Assembly (NCBI GenBank): GCA_002498985.1
Contig: DAJO01000055.1
Coordinates: forward strand, 1 to 16,860
Length of the DNA stretch: 16,860 bases
Direction: 5' to 3'
From: Euryarchaeota archaeon UBA257
Lineage (GTDB): Archaea > Thermoplasmatota > Poseidoniia > Poseidoniales > Thalassarchaeaceae
Of the stretch, positions 16,501 through 16,860 are shown one piece after another. A model generated the notes under the pieces. That model saw only the letters and a list, made by a program, of their open reading frames with translations, was not told where the DNA came from and ran no database searches. The translations under genes were made by a program, and so were the position numbers. Numbering within the stretch: the stretch's first letter is position 1; each line of letters opens with the position of its first letter.

Positions 16501-16787
16501 ATTTCTACTGGTAAACCATGTGTATCCCATCCTGCCTTTCTTTCGACAATATGGCCTTCCATTGTTTTCCATCTACATACCATATCTTTGTAAAGTCTAG
16601 AAATGACATGATGAATTCCTGGTTTACCATTCGCAGTAGGAGGACCTTCCAGGAACGTAAATGGTGATTCTTTTAATCTTCTATTTTCAATCGATTGATT
16701 GAATGTTTTTTCTTTATTCCATAATTCAATTAGAGAAGTCTCAAGAGCCACTGGGTCTAGATTTCCAGCTGCCTTGGGTACGGTCAT
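13593..16787 (-). CDS. ileS: Isoleucyl-tRNA synthetase, type 2-like, with swapped GXHH signature
   Basis: A class I synthetase of 1064 residues that charges tRNA-Ile and proofreads valine. The N-terminal signature PPTANGKPGIHHV (49-61) aligns with the usual P-P-x-A-N-G-x-x-H-I-G-H, but the first and third motif residues are exchanged, giving G57-I58-H59-H60. KMSKS is intact at 613-617. An editing (CP1) domain sits between, including LAWTTTPWTLPGNVGLAVGP and a region near DGTGVVHTA. Cys pairs at about 475-530 (CNECGNEHC, then CSNNDC) look like zinc sites. The C-terminal half holds the helical anticodon domain (SNWYVRRSRRRLW) and an extended tail ending in GVNFSVKEIN. The overall length and tail fit the longer eukaryote/archaeal-like IleRS type rather than the shorter bacterial form. 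The ATG start is followed by MTVPKAAGNLDP; no upstream Shine-Dalgarno is seen. Confidence 0.96.
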   Translation of the reverse strand: MTVPKAAGNLDPVALETSLIELWNKEKTFNQSIENRRLKESPFTFLEGPPTANGKPGIHHVISRLYKDMVCRWKTMEGHIVERKAGWDTHGLPVEIEVQKQLDLMSNEAIENFGMEAFNQKCKESVWTYEQAWREMTERMGFWVDMDDPYVTLHDDYIESAWWSLKQMFDKGLLFRGHKVLPYCPQTGTSYSSHEVAQGYKEVSEPAVFIKFKLKDTNSCILAWTTTPWTLPGNVGLAVGPKVTYCRVKITAEPSNSWEGRGGAELGDELILAKDLLGNVLRHKMEVLEEFPGSELIGKSYQPLFPGAIDGTDSNAWTVVGADFVTTSDGTGVVHTAVMYGEDDYNLGMKEGFPSQHTVGMDGKFIKGTHDRLDGRYVKECDSDIIDLLNSSGKLYREHIYTHDYPHCWRTDHPLLYYAMDSWFVKMTAVKEQIIQYNSEVEWAPEWTGTKRMGEWLSNIKDWAISRERYWGTPLPVWICNECGNEHCIGSIEEMISMKTDDSPTPPELHRPYVDDVKLNCSNNDCSGEMIREPYVMDCWFDSGCASFAQWHYPFENKEKFEGVFPVDYICEAVDQTRGWFYSLLAVSTTVFDNVAYKRCLSLGHILDKDGKKMSKSRGNVVNPWDHFNKEGSDAIRWYMMTQSAPWTPTNFDPNGVRESYAKMFLTLWNVHRFYSDYASLDNFDPEEKDSYVDIKERSNLDKWILSRMTTVAENYHENFVSWDFHKAGRELENFVINDLSNWYVRRSRRRLWNEDESNDKRSCQHTLHEVLLTVCKLMAPVSPFIPDQIHRDLTGYSVHLADWPVGSNLVERKLPPQSWVLEQEMSLVRKLAETGRRVRVEAGRRQRLPCKSGWIVGGPDISDFHEILAEELNVEELTTEEDLDRFQRIEIAPNRKSLGKKCRQDLPAVLELLENADPDNILLEIEAEICILEGYDITMEDIELRRVEKENFAAATISLEEIGDVSLVLDMSLNENLVSKGLARDIIRHVQAKRKEKNLDVEALIELNVWIDSKEQLFDNDWSHIQIETRAGNASINQGNIPKKIEYFEVDGIGVNFSVKEIN

Positions 16788-16860
16788 ATGAACGCCGAGA
16801 GTAGACGCTTTCTTGAACGTGACTAATAGTAAAAAATAGATTAGAGTATAACCACGACTT
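16788..16860 (-). promoter_or_regulatory. Upstream region of ileS
   Basis: The 73 nt between the ileS ATG and the window edge contain GTTATAC on the minus strand (16846-16852), a possible TATA box that would place transcription start roughly 35-40 nt before the ATG. A minus-strand T-run (CTATTTTTTAC, about 16829-16839) may end an upstream gene. No Shine-Dalgarno is seen. The evidence is AT content and motif shape only. Confidence 0.3.

Overview
The window looks like chromosomal DNA from an AT-rich marine euryarchaeon. Marine Group II (Candidatus Poseidoniales) is the best guess and Marine Group III is possible. The archaeal signs are a TATA-binding protein, a SepF-type division protein with an amphipathic N-terminus, a mevalonate kinase, a PKD-rich single-pass surface protein, tightly packed genes, and several GTG/TTG starts. 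This placement is inference from gene content, since no 16S rRNA gene is present. No tRNA, rRNA, CRISPR array, insertion sequence or prophage gene was seen, and no gene-free stretch exceeds about 120 bases.

Layout. (1) 1-843, plus strand: a flavin reductase-like FMN-binding protein whose frame is still open at the window edge. (2) 854-6645, minus strand, read right to left: mevalonate kinase, TBP, a giant PKD surface protein and SepF. Gaps are 20, 58 and 8 nt, so this is a plausible operon joining lipid synthesis, basal transcription, cell envelope and division. (3) 6646-6765: a divergent promoter region. (4) 6766-12090, plus strand: a membrane Fe-S oxidoreductase of the EtfD/FadF/HdrD type, a four-helix membrane protein of unknown function, two tandem gamma-glutamyl hydrolase-like (C26) amidotransferases, and cysteinyl-tRNA synthetase. 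These genes are nearly contiguous or overlapping. (5) 12160-13590, plus strand: a predicted lipoprotein with sialidase-type Asp boxes. (6) 13593-16787, minus strand: isoleucyl-tRNA synthetase, converging on the lipoprotein gene with a 2-nt gap.

The picture is an aerobic or facultative heterotroph. Flavoprotein (ETF) electrons are probably passed to quinone by the membrane Fe-S protein. Mevalonate kinase serves isoprenoid lipid synthesis, and SepF presumably recruits FtsZ to the membrane.

The most unusual points are: a TBP with about 56 extra residues inside its second repeat; an IleRS whose HIGH signature is swapped to GIHH (GXHH), a form linked to very high mupirocin resistance; a perfect 8-bp hairpin holding the start codon of the surface-protein gene in its loop; a perfect 19-bp AT palindrome just upstream of the tbp start; and the close coupling of a tailed surface protein to sepF. 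No clearly new multi-gene defence or mobile system was found.
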